64,000 nt of DNA. Source: Symbiodinium natans (Eukaryota; Sar; Dinophyceae; Suessiales; Symbiodiniaceae). The notes under the pieces were generated by a model. The model saw only the letters and a program-made list of their open reading frames with translations. It searched no databases and was not told where the DNA came from. The stretch spans positions 312,001 through 376,000 of the forward strand of contig CAJNDS010002394.1 of NCBI GenBank assembly GCA_905221605.1. Direction: 5' to 3'. Below are positions 50,030 to 61,254 of the stretch, piece by piece (within the stretch, counting starts at the first letter, position 1; each line of letters starts with the position of its first letter). The position numbers and the translations under genes were made by a program.

Positions 50030-51012
50030 GTTTAGGGTTTAGGGTTTGGGATTTAGGGTTTAGGGTTTAGGGCTGAGGGCTTAGTTCTGGCGCTCCGCGG
50101 CAGCCACAAGTTAGGCCCTAAACCCTACACCCGAAACCCGACACCCTAAACCCTAAACCTAAACCCCAAACCCCAAACCCTAAACCCTGCAGGCAGTACT
50201 CCAAGGGCAGGGTTTAGGGTTGGCTCCGATTGTCCAGTCACACACAGGGCATGATATCGGAACCCCCCAAAAACGGAAACCCCAAGAAGCATATGCGAGT
50301 TAGGGCGGCTGAGGGCTTCTAGTATTCAGGGTTTGGGGTTAAGGGTTTTAGGGTTTAGGGTTTAGGGTTGCGGGTTTAGGGCTTATGGCCCTTTGGGGTT
50401 GTCGGGCTCCTCACATTGGGCTGTTTGTTTTAGGGTTTAGGGTTTAGGGTTTAGGGTTTAGGGTTTAGGGTTTAGGGTTTAGGGTTTAGGGTTTAGGGTT
50501 TAGGGTTTAGGGTTTAGGGGCGAGGTCTTCGTGGAATTCGTGTCCCAGATGGCTGCTTGGGTGCAGCACTGCCCAGAGCTTCCTGCGCGCTTTTAAGTAC
50601 GACCACCTTCCAGGCTTTTTTTTTCAGGATACAACCCCAAACCCTAAACCCTAAACCCTAAACCCTAAACCCTGAACCCTGAACCCAAAAACCCTACACC
50701 CTAAGCCCCGAAGACTCCACTACTCGTGGTTTTGTTCGTGGACGTTCCTCAATTGAGGGGTTCTGAAAGCTTCGCCCCTTTCAGGTTTCTGCGTGAGTAC
50801 TTAGGCCTCATATGCAGGGTACGAGAAGGCTTGAACCCTAAACCCTAAACCCCAGTTAAACCCTATCGATTTAGGAGTATCTACATGCGGGTTCCACATT
50901 GGTTCGACTCCAAACCCTAAACCCTAAACCCTAAACCCTAAACCCTAAACCCTAAACCCTAAACCCTAAACCCTAAACCCTAAACCCTAAACCCTAAACC
51001 CTGAACCCTAAG
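50030..51012. repeat. Telomere-type arrays in both orientations
   Basis: TTTAGGG at about 50030-50076 and 50431-50519 (13 units); CCCTAAA at about 50638-50690 and 50912-51012 (13 units). The piece 50521-50590 reads as protein-like GEVFVEFVSQMAAWVQHC before a stop, a possible exon scrap. Confidence 0.85.
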
Positions 51013-51183
51013 CCTCCGTATGGTAAGCCGCCAGGATCCACCTCCATGCCCAAGGTAGAGCAGTCTCGCCCCAAGGCACCCTGAAGCTCATGGCACCCTG
51101 AAGCTCATGCCAGAAGCCTTGCAACCTAAAACTTTTGGGGTTTCGGGTTTAGGGTTTTAGGGAAAGTTCCAGTCTTACAAAAG

Positions 51184-52100
51184 GGGTTTAGGGTTTAGGG
51201 TTTAGGGTTTAGGGTGTAGGGTGTAGGGTTTAGGGTCGTCGAATTAAAGTATGTGAGTCGGCAAGCTTTCACCTTTTTGCGGGGAAAATTTAGGTTTCAA
51301 GCCCCGTGGCTGAAGCTTTTGTGCTAGAGCTCGGCCGGTAAGGGTTTTAGGGTTTAGGGTTTAGGGTTTAGGGTTTAGGGTTTAGGGTTTAGGGTTTAGG
51401 GTTTAGGGTTTCAGGAACCCTGAGCCCTAAGCTTTGCATTCGCCGCTACGGCCCCCCCTTGCACTCCAGGCTGCGATCTACACGGATCCCCAGAACGAGG
51501 TGAGATGATGTTGCACGTGTCTTCATTAGCGTTATGTAGGGTTTAGGGTTTATAGGGTCTAGGGTTTGTACGGTTTAGGGTTTATAGGGGTTAGGGTTCA
51601 GGGTTTAGGGACGGGTTTCTGGTTCGGGGCTTAAAGGGTTTAGGGTTTCAGGGTTTTGGATTTTTTGGGGTTTAGGGCTTAGCGTCTAGGGACTCGGGTG
51701 AAGGAGTCAGCTGCTAATGCTGCGTTTAGGGTATAGTCATGGTGGGCAGACTACTCCTCTAAACCCCAAACCCTAAACCCCAAACCCTAAACCCCAAACC
51801 CCAAACCCTAAACCCTAAACCCTAAACCCTAAACCCTAAACCCTAAACCCTAAACCCTAAACCCTAAACCCTAAACCCGAAACCCCACCCACCCCAGCCA
51901 CCTGCAGGAGGCGGCAGCGCTGCGGGAGACTTGACTTCCCTAGAGCTACGTCGTCACACCCAATCTGGCTGAGGGTTTGACGTTTAGGGTTTAGGGCTAG
52001 GGTTTAGGGTTTAGGGTTTAGGGTTTAGGGTTTAGGGTTTAGGGTTTAGGGGTTAGGGTTTAGGGTTTAGGGTTTAGGGTTTAGGGTTTGAGGTTTGTAG
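51184..52100. repeat. Telomere-type arrays in both orientations
   Basis: TTTAGGG at about 51184-51235, 51343-51411 and 51979-52100; CCCTAAA/CCCCAAA at about 51757-51880. One plus-strand copy of the LINE motif (AGACTACTCCTC) sits at 51749-51760, right where the CCCTAAA array starts. Confidence 0.85.
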
Positions 52101-52575
52101 GGTTTAGGGTTTAAGGTTTAGGTTTCAAGGCTTAGGGTTTACAAGTTAGGGTCCCTTTTGAAGGGTCTTTTTTACAGGGGACACCTTTTTTTGGGAACTG
52201 CCGAAGTGAACGCGGAAAGATGGGTTCAGGTTCCAGTGGTTTAGGTGCAAGGGTACAAACATGTCCTGAACCCTGCCTTTTGCTCAGATGCCGAGCCACC
52301 CCCAAACAAGAACACAAACAAACAAACCTACGTTTTTGCGAACTTACTGTTGAGGGCTGAGGGCTCTACTTTGACGGGACCTCATATAGTATAGGGGTCG
52401 GGAATAATTACGAATAGTATTCCCCTACGGTCCCGGTGTAATTGTACTATAGTAGGCCCCCGAGACCCTATTCGAATTATTAAGGCCCCTATATCTCACT
52501 GTTTAGAAGTTCTGTCCGGAACTACGCTCGAAAACCGTAAGCCCCTGAACCCCTAAACTGGCTACAGCTAGATAT

Positions 52576-52799
52576 CTACTAGTTGCTTGATTGAGAAGCC
52601 CCCCCCCCCCCAAACAAAAAAAAGTTGCTTGAGAACCCCCCCCCCAAAAAAAAAAACAATAGATAAATAAATAACAGATGAACAAAAGAACACGAAACAC
52701 AAATCAAATGTATATACATATATCATATATACACACCTCCTTATATGGGCAATATAGGGGTCTTCTTTTTTTTGCGGGGGGGTTTTAAGCAAAGAGTAG
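52576..52799. mobile_element. MITE-like family M1, copy 3
   Basis: It starts CTACTAGTTGCTTGA, with a second AAGTTGCTTGAGAACCCC at 52622, and ends GGTTTTAAGCAAAGAGTAG. The centre has long C and A runs and A/T-rich sequence. It is longer (224 bp) than the other copies and partly duplicated at the left end. Confidence 0.55.
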
Positions 52800-53005
52800 T
52801 TAGGGGGTACAGCCTTAGGGGCACCAGTTTGGGATCCCTTGGAACAGCAGCCCAGGCGGAGCTCTGCGCGCTGCCCAGCCATCAGGGGGAAAGACTGGGA
52901 AAAGCTCTGCGCTGGGGCTTCCTTCTGCTGACCATCTACGCAGCTCTGCTGTGGTTTGGAGTACTCTACTTGAATACTTTTCTTGGTTCTGGGTTCCTAT
53001 TATAG
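52800..53005 (+). other. Coding-like fragment with a membrane segment
   Basis: The frame contains AAQAELCALPSHQGERLG then GFLLLTIYAALLWFGVLYL, a good transmembrane helix, and stops at TAG 53003. It directly follows the M1 copy. No start or family was identified; it may be an exon scrap. Confidence 0.3.
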
Positions 53006-53556
53006 CTACTTATACCTAAACAGGATGACGTTTTTGCAGGGTCTACTGCTAAGTCGGGTCTGCTGTCTGTGGCTGAGAGTTCCCGAAACAATCCTAAGCC
53101 CAATCCGGGGCCCAGCTTAAGACGTGCTTCCTCTTCGCGGCTCCATTCTACCCTAAGGGTCCATGTACCTTATTATCATATACCTGGGCCCCAAATCCTT
53201 ATATAGGAAGTACTTTCAGGCCCAAGTATTCCCTATTTAGGTACATTCTTTGTCTTCATTAGGATACCGCAACGCTTAGGGTTTAGGGTATAGGGTCTAC
53301 CATTCAGAACAAAGCACCAGGCACACCCCGAACCCTAAACCGTCTAAACCCTATAGGGTTTATACAGGACTTCTGTGCCATGCAGGAGTTTGGAATGACC
53401 ATGCCAAACCGTGAAACCAAAATCCTAATGCTACAGCAGTGCCGAAGCAATTTCCGATTACGGTAGGGCTGTGCCCAAAGGGCTTCGAACTAGGGGATTG
53501 CAGCCTTAGGCCAGACCTTCCCGATACTTCCGAGTCCAAGCAAGCCCCAGAACCTA

Positions 53557-54915
53557 AACCCTAAACAATACACCCTAAACCCTAAGCTAAACCCCAAACC
53601 CTAAACCCTAAATCCTAAACCCTAAACCCTAAACTCTAAGCCCTAAACCCTAAACCTAACTACCCTCAATCTGATAAGCCCTTCATTCATAGCGCCCGAC
53701 GAGGTCGGCCTCGAGTGCGAAGCCACGCATCCGGCAGACTGGGTAGGCGCCCAGGCTTACCTTAGCTTGTGGGTAGGACTCTGTAAACCCTAAGCCCTAA
53801 ACCCTAAACCCTAAACCCTAAACCCTAAACCCTAAACCCTAAACCCTAAACCCTAAACCCTAAACCCTAAACCCTAAACCCTAGCCCTAAACCCTAAACC
53901 CTAAACCCTACATGGAAAGCCTTTAAAGCCTATCAACCTATGAACCCTATACAGCCTATAAACCCTCAACCCCAAAACCCGATTAAACCCTTAGCCCTAA
54001 ACCCGAAACCCGGAAAAGTCTATAAACCTCATCAACCCTAAACCCTAAACCCTAAACCCTAAAACCTAAACCCTAAACCCTAAACCCTAAACCCTAAACC
54101 CTAAACCCTAAACCCTAAACCCTAAACCCTAAACCCTAAACCCTAAACCCTAAACCCTAAACCCTAAACCCTAAGCAAGCTGGTTCTCAGTAGCGAATGA
54201 GGAGACTTCGGGCTGAAAGGGTATATATGGACCCCAATTCCCTCATTCCCCACGAAGAACCAGGGGTAAGCCCGTCGACTTTGGGCTTCTCTAGAGGTTG
54301 GAAGTTAGTAGTTGGGGTTTAGGGTTTAGGGTTTAGGGTTTAGGGTTTAGGGTTTTTTTCGAAACCTCAAGCTTGCTTTCAGTCAGCCTTCTAGGGTTTA
54401 CGGCTTAGGGTCTGAAGGGCTGAGGGCTTAAAGGAGTCAGGATTCATGGTTTCGGGCTTTTGGGGAGTTTTGCTGCCATCGCATCCTAAGTTCATCTCAG
54501 AGTCTCAAATGGGTAAGTAGTTTTAGGGTTTAGGGTTTAGGGTTTAGGGTTTAGGGTTTAGGGTAAGTATGTATACCTTTGGGACAAACATGAACCTTAA
54601 ACCTATACTACTGCACTCCCTTTAAATGTAGATGGGCCACAAAGCCTTTCAATCCCTTTTTAGGGCTCATTTGGAGGATTGCACTATTTTGTGTTGGTTT
54701 GGGAAATCTCCTAGTTGCTTGTGAAGAAATGTTCCGAATATTCCTTAATGATGATCTGGGAAGGCAGAAGGAAGAGGGGGTTCGGGTGCCTTCTCGGGCT
54801 TGCTTGTTAGGGCTTCAGGGCTCGTAGGGTTTTTCGGGGTCGAGGGTTTACCTAAACCCTAAACCCTAAACCCTAAACCCTAAACCCTAAACCATAAACC
54901 CTAAACCCTAAACAA
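53557..54915. repeat. Long telomere-type arrays
   Basis: CCCTAAA at about 53557-53660, 53785-53910, 54028-54174 (about 19 units) and 54849-54915; TTTAGGG at about 54314-54356 and 54521-54566. The 130-bp piece at 54175-54313 has outward-pointing arrays on both sides. Confidence 0.9.
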
Positions 54916-55212
54916 AGGGGGTTTCATGGCTTCGGGCTGTGTTGCGTTGAGCGTATGTTTGGCTTACAAGTCACCCTAGCACGCTGCTATTGGACCGGCC
55001 CTGCCGTGCATGTTAGCTCTTCGGGCGTGGGCTTGGGTCTCGGTTTAGGGTTTATACGGGTTTAGGGTTTAGGGTTTAGGCGAAAGGGGTACATGAGCTT
55101 GACTGCCAGTTGCCCAGGTGTCTATGCGCACCTATTCGATCTACTCTGCCGTGTGATCACCACAACGGTGCCTCGCCAACGGCTGTGAGGAACACAATGA
55201 ACCCTTAACCCG

Positions 55213-55790
55213 AACTCAGGAACTACGGCTTAGGGTTTAGGGTTTAGGGTTTGGGGTTTAGGGTTTGGGGTTTGGGGTTTAGGGGTTTGGGGTTTAGGGG
55301 TTTAGGGTTTAGGGTTTCGGGTCCTTGCAACCTAGAGCTTATGACCAAGCTCTGAGACTGCGATCTCTCGAGCCGGCTTGGGACCCCCAGCCCTAGGAGC
55401 CTTGAACCCTGCCCTAAGGACCCTGCAGACTCGATAAGCCCAAGCCCTGAACCCCCAAAACCGTAAATCCTAAACCCTAAACCCTAAATCCTAAACCTCT
55501 ACCCTAAACCCTAAACCCTAAACCCTAAACCCTATACCCTAAACCCTAAACCCTAAACCCTAAACCCTAAACCCTAAACCCTAAACCCTAAACCCTAAAC
55601 CCTAAAGCCCAGAACTCTGCGGTTAAAAGGCGATCTTTGGCTTCGTCTACGAGGCGTTCAGGAGCTGTGCCCCTTGGCAGTCGCAGACTAGGAGGAGATT
55701 GGGTTTAGGGTTTAGGGTTTAGGGTTTAGGGTTTAGGGTTTAGGGTTTAGGGTTTAGGGTTTAGGGTTTAGGGTTTAGGGTTTAGGGCCC
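55213..55790. repeat. Telomere-type arrays
   Basis: TTTAGGG/TTTGGGG mixture at about 55213-55320, CCCTAAA at about 55460-55607 and TTTAGGG at about 55699-55790 (13 units). The 90-bp piece 55608-55698 is flanked by outward-pointing arrays. Confidence 0.9.
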
Positions 55791-56279
55791 TAGCCCAAGA
55801 CCTTCAGCTTGTTTAAGGGCCGGCTCTGTAGTATCCCAGGGGTCTAAACGAGCCCCCCGCCGAAGGTTTAGGGCTTACTGAAGTCGATTGTAAAACATTT
55901 TTGGGTGCCATTCGGGTGATCGACGTCTGGATTGCTTGGGTTTAAGGCTTGGGGATTAGGAATATCGGGTCGGAGGTGCGCGGTGCAGTATAAGGTTTAT
56001 GCTGCTGGGTTTTGATTTGCGGGCTTGGGGCTGTTTCTAGCCCAAGCCGCCACAGGACCACTGTGTCTTTTAAAAGTCCACAGCGCAACGGACGCAACCT
56101 CAAATCCTCTAAGCCCCCAAAGCCTTGAACCCAAAACCCTGAAACCCTGCCCCCTTGAAATCCCTGGGCTTAAGCCTCAAATCCGCACCCAACGTTTTCA
56201 ACCAAAGGAAAATACGTCCAAGAACCCACTAAACCCTCTGAAGCCCTCCTAGAATCCATAAGAGCCCTAGACTTAAACC

Positions 56280-57813
56280 TCTCGAAACCCTAAACCCTAA
56301 GCCCTAAACCCTAAACCCTACGCTCTAGGGTTTAGGGCTAGGGTTTAGGGCCAGGGTTTAGGGTTTAGGGTTTAGGGTTTGGGGTTGCCTCTCAAAGGTC
56401 GATGGCCTACCTGGGGGCCTCTGCCAACGCTGCATGTGGTGCCGCGCCACGGCGGCCTTTGTCTGTTGGTGGACTTTGAGGGTTCAGGGCCTACGAGATT
56501 AGGGTTTAGGGTTTAGATCTTCCTGGGTGTTGGTGTTTGTCAGGGGTTGAGGCCTGAGGGGGAGCAGTGGAGTGGTTCGATCCTGGCAGCTCTGAGCCAG
56601 GGCGCTTGCAACTCCCGGACTCGAAGCCTCAAGCCCTTGTTTCTGTATCCGAAACCCTAAACCCTAATCCCTAAACCCTAAGCCCTAAACTAGACTCCTA
56701 AACCCGAAACGCCAAACCCTAAACCCTAGACTGATCTTCAACCGTACGACCCTTACTCCGAAACCGGGAGCAACTCGTCCTCGGCTTGGCAACAAGTAGA
56801 GGACCCCGAAAGCCTGCAAACCAAACCCCCACGCAGCTTAAGGTGAGGGTTTAGGGTTTAGGGATGTTTCGGGTTTAGGGTTTAGAGTTTAGAGTTTAGG
56901 GTTTAGGGTTTAGGGTTTAGGGGGGCTTAGGGTTTAGGGTTTAGGAGGGCTTAGGGTTTAGGATCTGGGTTTTAGGGTTTCAGGGTTTTAGGGTTTAGTA
57001 GGGTTTAGGGTCTAGGTTTTAGGGTTTTAGGGTTTAGTAGGGTTTAGGATCTGGGTTTGGGGGTTTTAGGGTTTAGTAGGGTTTAGGCTCTAGGTTTTAT
57101 GGTTTTAGGGTTCAGTAGGGCTTAGGGTTTGGGATCTGGGTGTTAGGGTTTTAGGGTTTAGTAGGGTTTAGAGTATAGGGTCTAGGTTTTAGGGCTTTTG
57201 GGTTTAGGGTTTAGGGTCTAGGGCATAGGGTCTAAGTTTTAAGATTCTAGGGTTTTAGGGTTTAGGGTCTGGGTTTAGGGTGGGTCTTGGTTTTGGGCTT
57301 GTGTGTATGGGGTGTCCCTTTGCGTGCACTAGAAATACAACTCCTGCTACATATACACACCCCTGGACCCTAAGTCCTAAACCCTAAATCCTAAACCCTA
57401 AACCCTAAATCCTAAACCCTAAATCCAAACCCTAAATCTAAACCCTAAGTCCTAAACCCTAAAACCCAAACCCGAAACCCAAAACCCCTCCAAATCCCCA
57501 AAGCCCAAAAACAGCGTCAAGTCTTACACCTCAAACCCGCAAGCCCGAACTCCGCCAATCCTCAAACTCTAGACCCTCCAGCCATAGACCCCACCCTAAA
57601 CCCTAAACCCTGAACCCTGAACCCTAAACCCCCCTCTTAAACCCTAAGCCCGAAGCCCCAGAGGTCGCCAAAACCCTAAACCCTGAACCTCAAAGCCCCA
57701 AAACCCGTAAACCCTAAACCCTACACCCTAAACCCCAAACCCTAAACTCTAAACCCTAAACCCTAAACCCTAAACCCTCCCCTAAACCCTAAACCCTAAA
57801 CCCTAAACCCTTC
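56280..57813. repeat. Degenerate telomere-type arrays
   Basis: Mixed runs at 56280-56385, then a long degenerate G-rich stretch (56848-57290) in which units such as GGGTTTTAGGGTTTAGTA recur about every 60 bp. CCCTAAA-type arrays follow at 57360-57475 and 57594-57813. Confidence 0.8.
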
Positions 57814-57920
57814 ACGCCAGAGTTCTGGAAAGGCTACGACTTGGGCTCCGAGGGGCTGGAGTCTTTCGACGACCATGGCGCCTGGGTGCAGTCTAAAGGC
57901 CCATGGGTGCTGGGTTTATA
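57814..57920 (+). other. Coding-like fragment after a CCCTAAA array
   Basis: In frame it reads FTPEFWKGYDLGSEGLESF and DDHGAWVQSKGPW, with balanced protein-like composition and no stop for about 35 codons, starting exactly where the telomere-type array ends. No family was recognised. Confidence 0.3.
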
Positions 57921-58164
57921 GGAAATGGTGAGCAATTTGTGTTTAGGGGTTTGGGGTTTAGGCATCAGGGCTAAGAAGTGCTAGGGTGTAGGTTTTAGGG
58001 CTGGTTTTTTTCCGTGAGGTGGGCATCCAATGCCCAGGTTAGGTTTGGGCTTGCATGTGGGGAAATTATTGTCTCCCCTTTTTCTCCCCCCCCCCCCCCC
58101 CCCACCCCCACCCCTGCACACAAAACACCCTGGGGGCCTGAAAAATTAGATTTCGGTTTTGCGG

Positions 58165-58442
58165 GTTATTTCTAAACCCTAAACCCTAAACCCCTAAAAC
58201 CCTAAAACCCTAAACCCTGCACCCCTAAACCCCTAAACCCCTAAACCCCTAAACCCCTAAACCCCTAAACCCCTAAACCCCTAAACCCCTAAACCCCTAA
58301 ACACCTAAACCCCTAAACCCCTAAACCCCTAAACCCCTAAACCCCTAAACCCCTAAACCCCTAAACCCCTAAACCCCTAAACCCCTAACCCCTAACCCCT
58401 AGACCCTCAACCCCTAAACCCCTAAACCCTAGACCCTAAACC
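58165..58442 (-). repeat. Second homogeneous CCCCTAAA array
   Basis: About 24 CCCCTAAA units (one with CACCTAAA), preceded by CCCTAAA and CCCTAAAA units. Same 8-bp variant as at 11818-12050, 46 kb away. Confidence 0.9.
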
Positions 58443-58625
58443 CCCTCGTCCCTCGGAGTCCAAAAAACCCTGAGCAGGCTCCCAAGAGCTAAACCCTAAA
58501 CCCTAATCTAAACCCTAAACCCTAAACCGAGCAGGCTCCCAGGAGCTTCTTGAAGAGGCGAGGCCGGATGACGGTGTGCTCATCGCCGGGCCCTCTATTG
58601 AAGCTGAGCCCCGTACGTGACATGT

Positions 58626-60085
58626 TTAGGCTTTAGAGGGTTTAGGGTTTAGGGTTTAGGGTTTAGGGTTTAGGGTTTAGGGTTTAGAGTTTAGGGTTGG
58701 GTTTAGGGCAAATGTTCTAGGTCAAATGCAGCTGTCTTAGTCCTGGATATTGTCGAAGTAAGTTCTTGTCCAGGCTTGGGGTTTCCAGGGCTGTCGGGTT
58801 CAGGGTTAGTCTTCCGGGCTGTAGGGTTCATTGATGTTTCTTGGCCTCCTCTTCCCCCTCCTCCCCCCCCCCCCCCAATCCTCCAAGCACGTGACATATG
58901 GTAGGCCCCCGCCAAATTCGGATCTCTTCCTTGCGTACACGAAACATATCATGGCCACCTCCCCCAACAAAGGGACCCGAAACTGAAACCCTAAACCCTA
59001 AACCCTTGTGACGCGCACACTCCCGAGGTGGTACTCAAGTGGGTCGTGTTCGTCCTTGCCGCGGTCATGTACTACTTGCATGAGAAGCTCTCTCTTGTTC
59101 AGAATACTTGCACGAAACCCTCAACCCTAAACCACTAAACCCTTCGAGCCTGAACGGGAATCTAAACCTTTTTGAGGGTTTATAGGTGAGCTTCTGATCA
59201 TGAATTCCGCGTCTTCTTGATGGACCTTGGCGTCTGCCAAGCTTTTCGTGTACCAAACCAACTGCTAGGGCTTCCCATAACAAGAGTGCAGGGTTTAAAG
59301 GTTAGGGGGCAAGCCCGGCGACTTGCGACGCAAAGCCCGAAACCTTGTAGCCCTTGAGCCTTAAAGCCCGAAACCCCAAACAGGGCAAACGCGGCCCCAT
59401 CCCTACACCCTAAGCCCCAAACCCTAAACCCAGGGCTCGGTTAGCTCAGGGAAGCCGCAAGCTGTCATCCCCGCACCCGGGAACACAAGGCGCCCAAGGC
59501 AGACGACCACTAAACTCACCCGGGCCCAAGTGCAGGTTCTTCGAATTGAGGGGGGTTTAGGGTTTAGGGTTTCAAGTTTAGGGTTCAGGGTTTAGGTTGT
59601 TTAGCGGTTTCGGGGCTGCGGTTTCAGCATTAAGGTTTGTCCCTGATGAACAGCAGCCCCTCCCTCCAGGCTGACACTAGCAGTCTAGTGCAAAGACAGC
59701 GCTAAGTACCAACTATATTCATAACCACAGGGGCAAGAAACAACTCTCTCACGAAAAGGAGGATGATGTGATTCATAATCTACATTATATATATATATAT
59801 CACGAATAATCTTACTGGTTAAGAATAATAAGGACGCTAAACAAAGCGATCAGCAACAGCCTTTGGGACCAAATGAACCCTAACAGGTTTATGGCCCTTA
59901 TACGTTAATCGGGACTAAAGTAGTATAGGGTATATGACCCCTAAACCCTAAATCCTAGACCCCAATTCGATGGTTCATTTGAAGCTCAAGGAAGGACCTA
60001 TCATATGAAGCACAAGAACTAAACCCTAAATCCTAAACCCTAAACCCAAACCCTAAACCCTAAACCCTAAACCCTCAACCCTAAG
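58626..60085. repeat. Telomere-type arrays and spacers
   Basis: TTTAGGG at about 58626-58710 and CCCTAAA at about 60018-60085, with small runs between. Spacers include a protein-like scrap at about 59005-59095 (PEVVLKWVVFVLAAVMYYLH, a membrane segment) and an AT dinucleotide run at about 59784-59801. No gene was seen. Confidence 0.75.
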
Positions 60086-60830
60086 CTCACTCAGAACATC
60101 CCAGGGGTGGGGGCCTCGACCTCCCATGGGTGTGCCAAGCAGGCGTCCGGCCTGCACTACTCCGGGGTTTAGAGCTTAGGGCTTAGGGTTTAGTGTCAGG
60201 GTTTAGGGCTTAGGGCTTAGGGTTTAGAGTTTAGGGTTTAGGGTTTAGAGCTTAGGGTTGTGTTTGAGATTTGGGGGTTGGTTTATGTAGGGTTGGTAGG
60301 GTTTAGGCCCGGAGCTGAGCACGCCCAAGCCGTGGACTTCCAGACCCCTAAGCCCCAAAACCCTCAAATCCTCAAATCCTCGTCAGGGTTTAGGGTTTAG
60401 GGTTTACTCGTAGGGTTTAGGGTTTAGAGGTTAGCTTGTGCTGGATCAAAAGTTACGGTGTTGAGGTTTAGGGAATCAGGGCTTTGGGTTTAGGCAGTTC
60501 GGTGAATTTGGGTTCAGGGCCTGCGTTTCGGACGACCAAAGTGCTAAGTTATCCGGAGAGATCAGGGTTCAGTGTCTTTTTGAGCGAGATTTCCCTGTTC
60601 CCTAAAACCTAAAGATCTATCTACTTAGTTACGCTACACCTTAAACCCTAACCCCTAAACCCTAAACTCTAAACCCTAAACTCTAAAGCCTGGACGTCAC
60701 ACAGGGTCATCATATCGCATAGGCAGATAAGAAGTGGCCAGGACGGTTGGCGCTTTGGGTGGCCTCCATATCCATACATCATGGGTTCCCCCCCCCCCCC
60801 CCCCCCCCCTAGGTACAACACCATGAAGTT
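60086..60830. repeat. Degenerate TTTAGGG-type units, no gene
   Basis: Scattered TTTAGGG/TTAGGGC units (60165-60310, 60385-60440) and CCCTAAA-like units (60630-60690), then a C run at about 60789-60809. No domain-bearing frame. Confidence 0.7.
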
Positions 60831-60917
60831 GGGACGTTCCCCCCAGTCCTTAATAGGGATTCTTGTACCCCCCATTCGAATCCCTTTCAAGGACTGCTCG
60901 TATTCTGAGGGTAGTTT
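60831..60917. mobile_element. MITE-like family M2, copy 3
   Basis: The left end is GGGACGTTCCCCCCAG; the interior has ATTCGAATCCC, AAGGACTG and TCGTATTCTGAGGG, matching the family right-half signature. The right inverted repeat is degraded. Confidence 0.45.
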
Positions 60918-61254
60918 CATGGGCCCTGAATCTGGTCGCTAACCTCCTTTAAACGTTTCTGATATATAGGCCCTTAATTTGTGTAGGGCATCTAAGGGGT
61001 ATATAAGGGGCACTCTTTTAAGGGACCATGTAACTATGCTAAGAACCATGAAGCCCAGATCGCATCCAAGTCCTCTGAGCGGTAAAGCCCTGAACCCCCA
61101 AACCCGTAAACTCCTAGGTTCTCAACCCTAAACCCTAACCCCCTACTCCCCGTGAACTAAGGGCTCACAGCTCTGAATGCTGCCTGTTGGGCTGCCTACG
61201 CATGGGCGCTGGGCCATGTTGTCCGCCTCATGCTGGCACTGTTGGGTCCATAGT

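Noticed and set aside
59425-59470. tRNA-like A-box (GGTTAGCTCAGGGAAG)
   Set aside because: No T-arm B-box (GGTTCGA-type) or acceptor pairing could be found at the right distance.
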